This document shows, piece after piece, positions 32,166 to 42,849 of a DNA stretch of 64,000 bases. The notes beneath the pieces are model-generated. The model was not told the origin of the DNA, did no database searches, and worked only from the letters and a program-made list of their open reading frames with translations. The stretch is from Rhineura floridana (Eukaryota; Chordata; Lepidosauria; Squamata; Rhineuridae), in contig NC_084482.1 in the NCBI RefSeq assembly GCF_030035675.1, positions 228,290,943 through 228,354,942 of the forward strand, written 5' to 3'. The translations under genes were made by a program, and so were the position numbers. Within the stretch, counting starts at the first letter, position 1, and the number at the start of each line of letters is the position of its first letter.

Positions 32166-32795
32166 CAACGAAAATTAAAAGGCACAACTCAAAATTTTTC
32201 AGCCCAATGAAATATTTATCAAATCTAGAAATACCAAAATACCGCAAAGCTTTTGCACAGATTCGCTTGGACGTCCTACACTCCGCGGTTATGGATGGCA
32301 GGCAAACCAAATTACCTTATAAAGATCGCCTATGTCTCTGTGGTGTAGAAGAAGTCGAGAATAACGCACATGTACTGTTTTCATGCCCACTATATAAGAG
32401 TGCAAGGCAACAGTTAATCATCCCTCTTCTGAGCCCTTTTCCGTATGAATCTGAATATTTGTGGATGGAACGCCTATTAGGTGACACATCTTTGAAAACA
32501 ACCATTCTAGTAGCAAAGTTTAGTGTGGCTGCCCTAAAGATAAGGTCCATTTTTTAAAAAAGTTCTAACTGAAATGCAAAATTTTTTTTAATTGAACTAT
32601 GTGTTACTATTTTAGTCTAGGAGAAGTATGGTACTATGAATCTGTAATATGAATCCAAGTCATTTTAATTTTGAACCCTTTTTATTAATGATACCAAAGT
32701 GTTGTATAGTGGTTACTCTCCAAATGTTTTATGTCTTGTTTTGCTGTGTATTGTGCTGACCCTGTGGTCGAATAAATAAATGATTGATTGAGCTG
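32166..32795 (+). mobile_element. LINE C-terminal domain with CCHC-type knuckle and 3' UTR
   Basis: An open frame (32207-32557) encodes YLSNLEIPKYRKAFAQIRLD, then RLCLCGVEEVENNAHVLFSC (C-x-C ... H-x4-C) and YKSARQQLIIPLL. This is the C-terminal zinc-knuckle type found after the reverse transcriptase of several LINE clades. The 3' end has AATAAATAAATGATTGATTG. The clade is uncertain (Vingi or R4-like are possible). 5'-truncated directly against the Copia repeat. Confidence 0.65.
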
Positions 32796-32829
32796 GTTTT
32801 TCCAGCTATTAATTCCTAGGTGGGAAGGA

Positions 32830-33108
32830 TCTGATAATGTAGGATCGATCGAATCATATACTGATGTATCATGATTTTATGTTTTGTAGCAATTAATCAC
32901 TTATGTAACCTCATTATTGAAGTGGTAAACATGCATGCTATAAAAGTGTCTTTTGTGCCCAGCATGAGTGTGCAGTCCGACACCAGCTGCTGCAGGGCGG
33001 TGTCACTGATCCACTTTCGTTGAGCATCTGTGCAAGGTACTCAATAAATTTTAACTCCTTTTAAGCAAACCTCGTGTGTCTGCATAGCCTCTCTGGTGCC
33101 ATCTGACA
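32830..33108 (+). mobile_element. Possible solo LTR (fossil)
   Basis: TATAAAAGTG near 32940 followed about 100 bp later by AATAAATTTT, and an end near CCATCTGACA, resemble U3-R-U5 layout. No flanking duplication is established. Different in sequence from the LTRs at 10076, 24042 and 59230. Confidence 0.35.
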
Positions 33109-33111
33109 ACC

Positions 33112-33370
33112 TGAAGTGTGACAGAGGTGAAAGCTGCTCTTAAAAGACTTGGAAGAAACAAATCGCCAGGAGCAGATGGCCCACCAATAGAGTTGCTACA
33201 AGCTACTGAGACTGAATCTGTCCACATTTTGACAAAAATCTGTCAACAAATACGGAAAAGAAAACAATGGCCCACAGACTGGAAGTGTTCAATATACATC
33301 CCAATCAGTGGCATCACTAACATGATTTACAAGGACATTTGTCGGCCACAGCAAAACATATATGGTTAAG
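33112..33370 (+). mobile_element. RTE/BovB LINE fragment (start of RT)
   Basis: Encodes EVKAALKRLGRNKSPGADG, then ICQQIRKRKQWPTDWKCSIY and IPI, which match BovB reverse transcriptase around the conserved SPG.DG and WP.DWK motifs. Truncated at both ends. Confidence 0.85.
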
Positions 33371-33618
33371 CTAAAAACTTCCTTTTAATGGAATGGTGAA
33401 TCATGTAATTAGTTCTGCTCTTCTCAGGGGGATTGAGGGTGGGAGGGAGAGAGGGGTTAGTTTATATTTTGGAGGGTTTTTTTTAAAACATAAAATATAT
33501 AATGTATAGGGTTACTACAACTTAAGGTGAATTATGTTGTAATGTTTTAAATGGAAAGGTTGGTATATGTAAAGTGTCAAGAGGTGTTCTTTAATAAAAA
33601 CCCTATTATTAAAAAAAA
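33371..33618 (+). mobile_element. Possible L1 3' UTR with poly(A)
   Basis: A G-rich start (GGGTGGGAGGGAGAGAGGGG), A/T-rich body and an end AATAAAAACC ... TTAAAAAAAAA resemble an L1 3' UTR and poly(A) tail. No ORF2 codons are seen. Confidence 0.35.
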
Positions 33619-34292
33619 ATTATTTGCACCGTTGGGTGGAGGTCTAAAACTGTTGCAACTAAGGCTCCAGCCACGTTATACTTTTCAAAACCATTTTGAA
33701 ATGGAACCAGACTGAAAGGATATTTTTGTCAACTTTTTAACCATCTTGGGAAGAAATGCCCCCCAGGCACACACGCACACACAATTTTCCTGGTCCCCGT
33801 TGCCTGGACTGAGTTAGTAAGGGGTCTCATTTGGCTTCCTGGGCCTTGGGGAGCCAGCTCACTCCCCTCTCGGCTTCTTCCCGGCTGCTGCCCTGGACCA
33901 GGTTGGGCTGCTGCACAGCTGAGGCCCAAAGGCCCAGGGACACCCACCAGATGCATTAATAGCACCCAACACCTACAGGGGCTGCTTGAGCTTTATAGGG
34001 GAGGCGGATATCAGTGTTGGCAACGAGAACTGTTTTTCCCACCAGACCCATGCCCCAAATCCACCAGAATCTGACCTTGACCCACTGGACACCATGTTTG
34101 ATAACACATTTGACACCCTTGTGAGGAATTGCTTAACAAGGTGGATGACAGAAGTTTAAAGTCCTAGCAGTCATTGGTGTGTTGTATTTAAGTTTGGAAC
34201 TGCAGGTAAAAATGTGTGTGTGTGGCTTTTAGATCTGAGAGAAGTACGGAGATTTTGCATTCCTAGGTGGTGTGTGTGTGTGGGGGGGGCTA
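33619..34292. other. No gene recognised
   Basis: Mixed-composition sequence with CA and TG microsatellite traces (33770, 34210, 34270). It lies downstream of the MHC class II gene. No exon motif seen. Confidence 0.5.
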
Positions 34293-34345
34293 CTCTGAGA
34301 ACAGGATGCTGGACTAGGTGGGCCTTTGCCTGATCCAGCAGGCCC
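34293..34345 (+). mobile_element. CR1 LINE 3' tail fragment
   Basis: GAGAACAGGATGCTGGACTA followed by GGCCTTTGCCTGATCCAGCA, the last 50 bp of a CR1, slightly diverged. Confidence 0.85.
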
Positions 34346-35094
34346 TTCCTGTGATGATGATAAGATGTACTGTTTATACAAAAGTCCCTCATTGGTGAGG
34401 CAGGTGCACTCTGTGCATGCTCAGGCCATTTATTTCTGAGGCTTATAGTTCCTAATCATGTCTCCTTTGGTGGTGCTTAGCCTGCCTCACACTTTGATTG
34501 GGTAGAATAGGGGCTGCACATTTTCCTTCTCAGTCAGTCAACTGGCAAGAACCTCCTTGTTCTCTATACCTTTAAAAAACAAGCACACCAGAGGATCAGG
34601 AGACTTGACTTAGGTAAGTAAATTGGGTAATTTACTCTGGTCTCCTTTCAGTCAAAGAGGCAGACAGCTAGCCGTGGCTTACAGCGGAAAGGAAATAATA
34701 GTCAAGTAGCACTTTAGAAACTATGCATAGAAAAAGAAATGCAAACAATGAAAAATACAATATCCAAAAGTAGAATTTTGGCAAGACAGTTTCATGAAAT
34801 ACATAATAGCAGGGGGGGGGGGAATGAAACTGAAGTATTTGTAAAAACCACCATATTCTGAACATAAAACATCTGACATCCACTAGATTTCCCACTAGCC
34901 ACTAAAATTCCCCACCGTGATTCTCCCTCCTTCCCCAAAACTCTTCCCAGAGCAACAAAAAATTAGTTTTACTTATTTATTGTAAAATATGGTTATGCCC
35001 CTTTCCCACGAAAAGTCTGTCCAAATCAATAAAAGGAGTATAAAAAAAAATCAGTACTGTACAAGACAAAAAACAAAAACAGCTTAATTCAGGG
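34346..35094. other. No gene recognised; possible MHC 3' flank
   Basis: No exon or repeat is recognised. A minus-strand AATAAA lies at about 34976-34981, roughly 540 bp past the proposed stop of the class II beta gene, and could be its poly(A) signal. Confidence 0.4.
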
Positions 35095-35160
35095 ATAGCC
35101 AACCTGGTGCCCTCCGCCTGTTCCTGGACTACAACTCCCATCATCCCTCCCCACTGGCCA
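35095..35160 (+). mobile_element. hAT-like MITE fragment (CAGGGATAGCCAACCTGG)
   Basis: CAGGGATAGCCAACCTGGTG followed by CTGGACTACAACTCCCATCA is one half of a common palindromic reptile MITE with CAGGG ends. Confidence 0.55.
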
Positions 35161-35519
35161 TGTGTATGTGTGTGTGTGGGGTCCCTAATCCACCTGAGGC
35201 AAGATGTGGGGAGTGTCGGGTGAGGCACTGAGGTGGCAAGGGAGGTGGAATGGGGGGCTTGACTGGCTCCCCAGCAGAGAAGAGGAGTGAGAGGGGGCAG
35301 AAGAAGGTCCTTCTCCAGATGGACCGCAAAGGGGGCAGGAAACCCGCCTTCCCCTGAGGGCCGAATACCCGCCCTGGACTCTGCACTTGCCCCTGCGAAG
35401 GAGCTCTGCCCGACACCCTCCGGGGTGGGAAACTCTCCTGCAGACCCACTTCCAGGAGGCAAAACTGGAGTATGTGTGTGGGGGATTGGTTTTTCAATTG
35501 AAGCCCCCTCCTGCCCCAT

Positions 35520-36886
35520 CTAGAGTCTGTGGGTGAAAAAGCAAAGCCCCCCAGGAGCTGGGGAAAGGGAGGGAGGGTGAGGGGGGAAGAGCCGAGAGAA
35601 AAGTTACCTGCAGGCTGAGGGATGGATCGCCCTGGGGGGGGAGGAGAGAAAGGCTCAGTCAGGATGGAATAGCCCTCGCCCCCGAGAGCACCCTCCCCAC
35701 CCCAGATCAAAACAACACCCTCAAGGGACAACTGTTTTGTACAAAATAAAGCTCTCCCACTTCCGTCCTGTTACAGAGTGTGAAAGAGGAAGAAATGGAG
35801 AACATCCGTGATGTGGAGGGTGTGCAGGATAGAACCATGTCTCCCCAAATGACAAAAACTAGAGCGGGAGACATCTTGCCCTCTCACCTCCCCACCCCCA
35901 CCCAATGCCCACAATCACACGAATCCCTCCCATTTCCCTTCACCTGCACCCTTTGGACCAGCTGTGGGTAACACAACGGCCCTTCGCTCTGCACGGAGGG
36001 AGCATTGGTTAGCTGCTGCAGTGAGATTTTTGCTCAAATGGGCAGTAAAATGGACCTGAAGAGTTCATCACAAGGACCCTGAGAGAGAAAGGCATCCAGA
36101 ACCGGAAGGAGCGTTCTGTTATTCCCAAATATAAAAGGACTGAACGAGTGTCAAGAGATGCAGCATGTGATTCTGACTCTGTTTAGGCTAAACTCTGCCC
36201 ACGTCTTAGACACCAAGAGGGACCTCCTAGGAGTGGAGAAGGAGCAAGGACAGGAGGGGAGTCTAGAGCCAAGCCCAGTTACCCCCAGACTCAGGACCCC
36301 CCATCAGCCCCCCACCTCCCTCATCACCTTTCTTGTTCTTCAGGTAGAGGGTGAGTCCGGTTGCCACAAAGACCAGCCCCAGCACCAGCACCACAATCCC
36401 CGTCCACATCTTGCTCTTGGCGGAGTCCGACTGTGGCTCTGGAGACACAAAGGAAAGAAAGCCTTGAGTGAGGAAAGGCAGGCCTGGGATCAGACCACAA
36501 GGGGAGTATCCTTAACCCCCATGGAGGCCTTGGCCCAGGAATGCCCCCTTCCAAAAGAGTCTGCCTCCACTCCAGAGGATTGAGAAGATGGAGAAGAGCT
36601 ATCATACCCCACTGCACGGTGACGGGGCCCTCGAAGCTGGTGTGGTCCACCTGACAGGCATAGACGTCTCCATGTTCCGGCTGCACCTCCAGCATCACCT
36701 GGATCTGGAAGGTCCACTCCCCATTCCAGGTGATGTCTGTGGTCCACACTCTGGTCTCCTCCTTCCTGTTCCTGAACCACTTGATCTCGATCTTTGGTGG
36801 GAAAAAGCCGGGCACGGTGCAAATCAGCAAAGTGTTGTGCGATAAGGAGTCATCCTCTGTGGGGGTGATCTTCACCTTGGGCTGGA
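35520..36886 (-). CDS. MHC class II beta chain, exons 3-6 (beta-2, TM, cytoplasmic)
   Basis: Cell-surface antigen-presentation protein, partner of the class II alpha chain. Exon 3 (36886-36608, 279 nt) encodes the Ig C1-type beta-2 domain: VQPKVKITPTEDDS, LICTVPGFFPPKIEIKWFRN, GDVYACQVDHTSFEGPV, with both Ig cysteines and the tryptophan. Exon 4 (36438-36328, 111 nt) encodes the connecting peptide and TM helix (DSAKSKMWTGIVVLVLGLVF), then LKNKK. Exon 5 (35631-35608, 24 nt) encodes RSIPQPA. Exon 6 probably ends at TAG 35520-35522 (acceptor at 35558-35559), giving GLCFFTHRL. All have AG and GT borders and phase 1, and the 111- and 24-nt sizes equal those of the mammalian genes. No beta-1 or leader exon is seen upstream (36890 onward), where LTR and L2 insertions lie, so the gene is partial or a pseudogene here. 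Confidence 0.85.
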
Positions 36887-37811
36887 CTGGTGGAAGGGGA
36901 GAGAGAGAAGATTTTGGGGGGGTTCAGAGACTGAGGGAGGGGTGGACCAGACTTCAAGGGAGGGAGGGTAAGAGCCCCTTCCATCCATCATCCCCAGTAG
37001 ACACTCAGTGAATCCTTCCCTCCTAACACCATAACCAACCTGTTTGTTCTCTGTAAGATTTTTTTTTTAGGGGGGGGAGGAATCATCATGCTCCAGCTTC
37101 CCTTGGTGGCCAGACTAAGAGTCAAATAATACGTGATGCTCAGTTGTCTATAGCTTTTCTGGAATTTGTAAAATATCTACCCACAAACACACACACACAC
37201 ACACACAATTCAGCCATGTGGAGGAGGCTTCAGTTTCAAGCAGAAGACTGCTGAGGGAGGGGCTTAAGTCTTTCTGTTTGCTGTTGTTTTTAACTGTCTC
37301 CTGTGGCCACTTGTATGATTACTGTATTGTATTGTCTGTTGTTTACTTGTACACTGCTGTGAGAGCCAATGCCAAAGTGTTGTCTTGAAATATTTTTCCC
37401 TCTCTATAATAGACATATTAAACTGTTGTCACGCTGTAGTGATAATTCAGCCTCTAGGGGGTGCTCTCACTTCCCCTCCTCTTCCCCCTGCACCCATTGA
37501 GCAGTCTGTTCTGTTGGTAGGTGGCAGGGAAGGGCAAGGAAAGAGGCTGCTGTGATTGAGGATGGAATTGGGGGAGGCCTTTTTTTAACAGAAGAGAGGA
37601 GCAACTTCAGAAATGGGGTTGGGAAGTTGAAAAGGGGACTTAGTAGTTGCGTGGGGTGACGATCTGGGGGACTACCATGGGAGAACTGGGGGTGGGGAAT
37701 CTGCCTGGACAGCCTCTATAAATGCACAGGATCGAGGGTCCTCATGTTTTCCCTTTTGTCTGGAGGCTGTTCAGATTCCTTATACATCCGACATGCTCAT
37801 CTAAGCTTGGA
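36887..37811. other. Intron 2 side of the MHC gene; no beta-1 exon seen
   Basis: I searched both strands for beta-1 motifs (YFTNGT, RFDSD, YWNSQ) and saw none. A CA microsatellite lies at about 37184-37207. Otherwise unassigned. Confidence 0.5.
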
Positions 37812-38359
37812 TGTTTAGGGACAGCAGTCATATGAATAGGCAGGCTACTGGTTGGAGATCCCTCGCAAGGATCCTTGGGATTTGGGAGATACCAGGAAAA
37901 ATATTGGGGCATAAACAGTGGAGTAGTTTAAACATTTATTTCTTAAACACTTTTAGCTAAATGTATATAGTTGGCCTTACCACGTAAGTCAGAATCATAC
38001 AAGTTATATTGCGATATTTGTGAAGTTACATTGAAAGGAGTCAGAATCGGCTCACCCAATATGGCTCACCCAATATGTGAGATGAACCTCAAACCTGCAA
38101 CCAGTATCTTCGACCAGGCTAAAAAGCCCTGGTGAAATGCCTTGGATTTCTTGCCTTTTTATAGCCCTCCACGGGATCTGGAAGTATCATCTTTGCTTGC
38201 TACGTGGGCTACTCCAGGCAAGCCTCAGAGAAGTGTTAGTTGAATCTTGTCCCACTGGTGGGGTAGCAAGAGGAAATTGGTTGTGCTGGCTGCATGCTTA
38301 GATTCCTCCTGCTAGAGGCGATCACTCGGCCGCCATCTAGAGGAAACACCTTCCCAACA
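37812..38359 (-). mobile_element. Possible solo LTR (fossil)
   Basis: TG...CA ends on both strands (TGTTTAGGGACAG and CCTTCCCAACA on plus). On the minus strand a TATAAAAAGG box and, about 220 bp downstream, AATAAATG have LTR spacing. No clear flanking duplication. Confidence 0.45.
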
Positions 38360-38559
38360 GTCTTTTCTAAAAGTCAGCTGAACACACCCTCAGGAGCTTC
38401 ACCCAGCTGCGTCTGGCTTTATTCCCAGCTTCCCTTATATCTCTTTTTTTTTTACGCTTGGCAGATTGCCTAGAAAGTGAAATGCAAGCCAAGAAATTGG
38501 GGGGGGGAGAGCCCAAGTTTTGTCTAGGTGAATAAACCCTAGACTGCATTTTAGATCAG
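38360..38559. other. No gene recognised
   Basis: Short stretch with T and G homopolymers between the LTR-like block and an L2. Nothing coding seen. Confidence 0.5.
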
Positions 38560-40569
38560 GAAGGACATATGTAGGAGCGGTGAGGGCGGCAAAAAAACAA
38601 CATTTCGCCGCCACTATTCAGTCATCTCTCTCACACCCACGGGAGCTTTTTAAAGTGGTTCGTGGCCTACTTAATCCAGGCCTACAAGATACGGCAGATA
38701 CATCGGTAGCTCGATGTAATAAATTTGCTGAACACTTCCAGCATAAGATCTCACGCATTCGCCGGGACTTAGACTCCTATTTAATAGCAGTTAATCCTAC
38801 TGAGGTGTCCGGAGCACAGTCTTGTCATGTTTTGTTGGATGAGTTTCAGTTGGTTCAGTTCGAGGACGTGGACAAGGTGCTTGGACAGGTTCGTGCGACC
38901 ACTTCGGTACTGGATCCTTGCCCCTCTTGGCTAATTAAAACTAGCAACGAAGGAACAGTTGGCTGGGCCAAGGAAGTGATTAATGCCTCTTTACGAGAGG
39001 GAGTGGTCCCTGGCTGTCTGAAAGAGGTGGCAGTGAGACCAATCTTGAAAAAACCTTCCTTGGACCCAGAGGATGTCAGCAGCTACAGACCAGTAGCCAA
39101 CGTTCCGTTCCTGGGCAAGATCCTGGAACGTGTGGTTGCTGACCAGCTCCAGGCGCTATTAGATGAAACCGATTATCTAGATCCATTTCAATCGGGGTTC
39201 AGGCCTGGTTTTGGCACTGAGACTGCCTTGGTCGCCCTGTTTGATGACCTATGTCGGGAGAGAGACAGAGGGAGTGTAACTCTGTTGATTCTCCTTGACC
39301 TCTCAGCGGCTTTTGATACCATCGACCATGGTATCCTTCTGGAGAGGCTTGCGGAATTGGGAGTTGGAGGCACTGCTTGGCAGTGGTTCCGCTCCTACTT
39401 AGCGGGTCATCTCCAGAAGATAGTGCTTGGGGAACATTGCTTGACACCGTGGGTTCTCCAATGTGGGGTCCCGCAGGGTTCGGTTCTGTCTCCCATGCTT
39501 TTTAACATTTATATAAAGCCGCTGGGGGCGGTCATCAGGAGTTTTGGAGTGTGTTGTCATCAGTATGCTGATGACACGCAGCTCTACTTCTCCTTTACAT
39601 CTTCTTCAGGTGAGGCAGTCGACGTGCTGAACCGTTGCCTGGCTGCGACAATGGACTGGATGAGAACTTACAAACTGAGACTCAATCCTGACAACACTGA
39701 GATGCTGTTGGTGGATGGTTTCTCTGATCAGATGGTGGATATATACCCTGTCCTGGATGGGGTTACACTCCCCCTAAAGGAACAGGTGCGTAGTCTGGGA
39801 GTCATCTTAGACTCTTCCCTCACACTTGAGGCTCATGTAGCCTCGGTGGCCCGGAATGCATTCTACCAACTTCGGTTGGTAGCCCAGCTACGTCCCTATC
39901 TGAGTAAGGAGGACCTCTCATCAGTGGTACATGCTATGGTAACCTCGCGTCTGGACTACTGCAATGCGCTTTACGTAGGGCTACCTTTGAAGACGATTTG
40001 GAAGCTACAGCTAGTGCAAAATGCGGCGGCCAGACTGCTAACAAGAACTAAGCGGTCTGAGCATATAACACCTGTGCTAGCCCGTTTGCACTGGCTTCCA
40101 ATATGCTTCCGGGCCAGATTCAAAGTGTTGGTACTTACCTATAAAGCCTTATACGGCGCGGGACCACGATATCTGTCAGAACGCCTCTCCCGATATGAAC
40201 CGGCCCGTACACTACGGTCTACTACGAAGGCCCTTCTCCGGGTTCCGACTCATAGGGAAGCCCGGAGAGTGGTGACAAGATCTAGGGCCTTCTCAGTGGT
40301 GGCCCCCGAACTATGGAATGGTCTCCCCGAGGAGGTGCGCCTGGCGCCGACACTATCATCTTTTCGGTGCCAGGTTAAAACCTTTCTCTTCTCTGAGGCA
40401 TTTTAATTCCTGTTAATTCTAAATTATTATATTTTGATTTTAGACTGTACAGTTTTGTGTACAGTTTTGTGTTATTTTTATTGTATTTTTAATGTTCACC
40501 GCCCAGAGAGCTGTTGCTAGTCGGGCGGTATATAAGCTTAATTAAATAAATAAATAAATAAAAATAAAT
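38560..40569 (+). mobile_element. L2 LINE with 608-aa open frame
   Basis: 5'-truncated copy whose frame is uninterrupted from 38580 to the natural stop at 40406. It encodes HPRELFKVVRGLL, the linker, then the reverse transcriptase: SYRPVANVPFLGKILERVV, GFRPGFGTETALVALFDDL, FDTIDHGILLERL, GVPQGSVLSPMLFNIYIKPL, YADDTQLYFSF, LDYCNALYVGLP and HWLPICFRARFKVL, ending FSEAF. The 3' UTR has the stem-loop ACCGCCCAGAGAGC ... CGGGCGGTATATAA and a TAAA tail. No stop codon in more than 600 codons suggests recent insertion. The endonuclease is missing by 5' truncation, so the copy cannot move by itself. Confidence 0.95.
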
Positions 40570-41365
40570 ATGATATATACTGACTCATGGCATCTCCCAA
40601 AGAACCCTGTGAGGTGTAGTTAATGCTAAGAGTTGCTAGGAGAGGCTCTGTTCCCCTCACAGAGCTTCAATCAAAGCAGCTGAGTGTTAAACCACTCTGG
40701 CTACTGAACCTCTGTCAGGGGCATAGGAGTCTCCTCTCAGCACCCTTCACAAAATACACTTCCCAGGATTCCTTGGGGGAAGCCATGACTGTCTGAAGTG
40801 AAATAAACGTCTGGTGTGGATGTGGCCCCCTGATTAGCCAAGCCCAGCAGCTGTGAGTTTGGCTTTTAGGACACTGAGAGTTGGTTCTTACTGAGCATGC
40901 CCGACATTATCATTGAGTTCAATGTAACATTTCTTAAATTAATTAAAGATCAGCTAGGCATTTTTTTTTACCTTTAAAACTGCAGAAGATGAAGGTCAGA
41001 GTATGGGGCAAGGTCAGTAAGAGCATTACAGGTACTCTGTGAACATGGCTGATTTTTAATTAATTTCAACAGATTATGAGAACCCTGACAGAAAAAAGTC
41101 TAAAAGGGGTCTGGTTTTCCCTCTCTCTTTTTACACTTTGAACTCTTGATTCTCTCTGACTGTTTCGTGTATTGCCATGAAAATTTAGAGGGTTGTCAAG
41201 CAAGTGTTTCTGAGTTCAGGACTATAAGTTTTGTAAGGTTTTGTTTTGAAATGAGCTTATGGGAAGCATCAGAATGGCATGGGGGGTATTTTCCATTTAA
41301 CATTGCGGAATGCAAAAAATCCACGCTGGCTAAAGTATACAGCCACTCTCATGGCTGTATAAAAA
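40570..41365 (+). repeat. Copy of the MITE + U + A block found at 20814-21708
   Basis: MITE at about 40570-40830, then the block CTGATTAGCCAAGCCCAGCA ... ACATGGCTGATTTTTAATTA, then AGTTCAGGACTATAAGTTTT and the small hairpin TACAGCCACTCTCATGGCTG. It shows that these three modules travel or are duplicated together. The minisatellite and SINE of the inverted-repeat arms are absent here. Confidence 0.75.
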
Positions 41366-41655
41366 AGAACCTTGCTAGATCAGGCCAAAGATCCATTGTG
41401 ATGCATATACATATGTAAATGAAAAGCACTTTGAGGACCAATTTATTGGGCCGAAATATGGCACATACATTTTCATAACATTAAATAAACAAAAACTGGT
41501 CCAGCATCTTCTTCCCACTGTAGAGACCAACTAGATGCCCCAACTGGAAGTAGGACAGGAGTGCAAAAGCCTCATCTCCTGCTCAGGTTTCCCAGCGAGT
41601 GGGATTCAGAGATGCCTCTGATCATGGAGGAAATACAATCAGCCATCTTGACTGG
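41366..41655 (-). mobile_element. CR1-type 3' end, second subfamily, with a small insertion
   Basis: AAGAACCTTGCTAGATCAGG ... GGTCCAGCATCTTCTTCCCA ... CAACTAGATGCCCCAACTGG is the minus-strand tail of another CR1 subfamily. About 100 bp at 41397-41500 do not belong to it. Confidence 0.6.
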
Positions 41656-41669
41656 CAGCTTTTACCTCT

Positions 41670-41895
41670 TTTCAGCAGCCGCTAAAATCATTTTTCTTTA
41701 GGCAAGCCTATCCAGGCATGTAGAAGCTATTGTGTTTTTAAATCTGTTTTTAACTCATTGTTGGTTTCATTATTTTGAATGTTTTTAAATACCTGTCTTT
41801 AACTTTTTAAATTCTTTCAGTAAACTGCTTTGATATTTTTTTACAATAAAACAGTATATAAATATTGTAAATAAAATACTGTACATAAATACATT
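41670..41895 (+). mobile_element. L2-type LINE 3' end
   Basis: TTTAGGCAAGCCTATCCAGG (end of the ORF) followed by a T-rich UTR, TAAACTGCTTTGATATTTTT and a tail of TATAAATATTGTAAATAAA. Decayed. Confidence 0.5.
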
Positions 41896-41944
41896 TTGGA
41901 GTCACTGTGGCCCTTGAGTCTCTCTTCACACTTTGAGGAATAAA

Positions 41945-42468
41945 ACTGTTAAAACTGGAGGAAGAAATAGCAATAATTTAGGATATGCAGACGATACCAT
42001 ACTACTAGCAGAAAGCAGTAATGATTTGAAACGAATGCTGATAAAAATTAAAGAGGAAAGCACAAGAGCAGACTACAGCTGAACATCAAGAAGACTAAAG
42101 TAATGTCAAGAGAAGATTTATGTAACTTTACAGTTGACAATGAGGACATTGAACTTGTCAAGGATTATCAGTACCTTGGCACAGTCATTAATCAAAATGG
42201 AGACAACAGTCAAGAAATCAGAAGAAGGCTAGGACTGGGGAGAGCAACTGTGAGAGAACTCGAAAATGTCATCAAATTTAAAGGTATATCACTAAACATT
42301 AAAGTCAGGATCATTCAGACCATGGTATTCCTGATCTCTATGTGTGGATGTGAAAGTTGTACAGTGAAAAAAGTGGATAAGAGAAAAATCAACTCGTTTG
42401 AAATGTGGTGTTGGAGGAGAGCTTTGCGTATACCATGGACTTCAGAAAAGACCAATAAATTATATTAA
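41945..42468 (+). mobile_element. RTE/BovB LINE fragment
   Basis: Starts in the catalytic region (NLGYADDTILLAES near 41970), then DLCNFTVDNEDIELVKDYQY, GTVINQNGDNSQEIRRRLGL, SMCGCESCTVKKVDKRKINS and FEMWCWRRALRIPWT. It is close in sequence to the copy at 47073. Two frame changes near 42070. Ends in A/T-rich sequence without the usual tail. Confidence 0.9.
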
Positions 42469-42479
42469 TTTATATAATA

Positions 42480-42849
42480 AATATAATAATAAATTTATAA
42501 ATTTAAGGGGGAGTTATATCTTTGCCCAGTCTGGGAACGGACTGCCAAGGCCGTTGCTATGGTAACCATCGCGATAAACTGGGAAAAGTTCTAGCAGCTA
42601 TCTGTGTTAAGCTGTGTTCTTCTGAATATTGCCTCTGAACTGAGAGGTTCTCTTCTGTGTTTACCTTTGAAGAGAGATGTACCGGAAGGGGGGTGACTGA
42701 AGAAACTCTACATGTATTTACTCTTAAGCCTTTGGCCATAATGTCTTAATAAAGACTCTTAACATGCTCTAATACTCTGAAGAAGTTTCTTGCTCAACTT
42801 AACTCCAACGTAATGTATGCTGTTTCACGCAACAACGCACACACGTCAA
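42480..42849. other. Possible LTR fragment, otherwise unassigned
   Basis: AAGGGGGAGTTATATCTTTG could be a polypurine tract plus LTR start, and AATAAAGACT near 42748 a poly(A) signal. No ends or duplication are established. Confidence 0.3.

Noticed and set aside
35141-35519. Open proline-rich frames near the MHC last exon
   Set aside because: GC-rich non-coding sequence with no splice borders or homology. The short conserved exons explain the region better.
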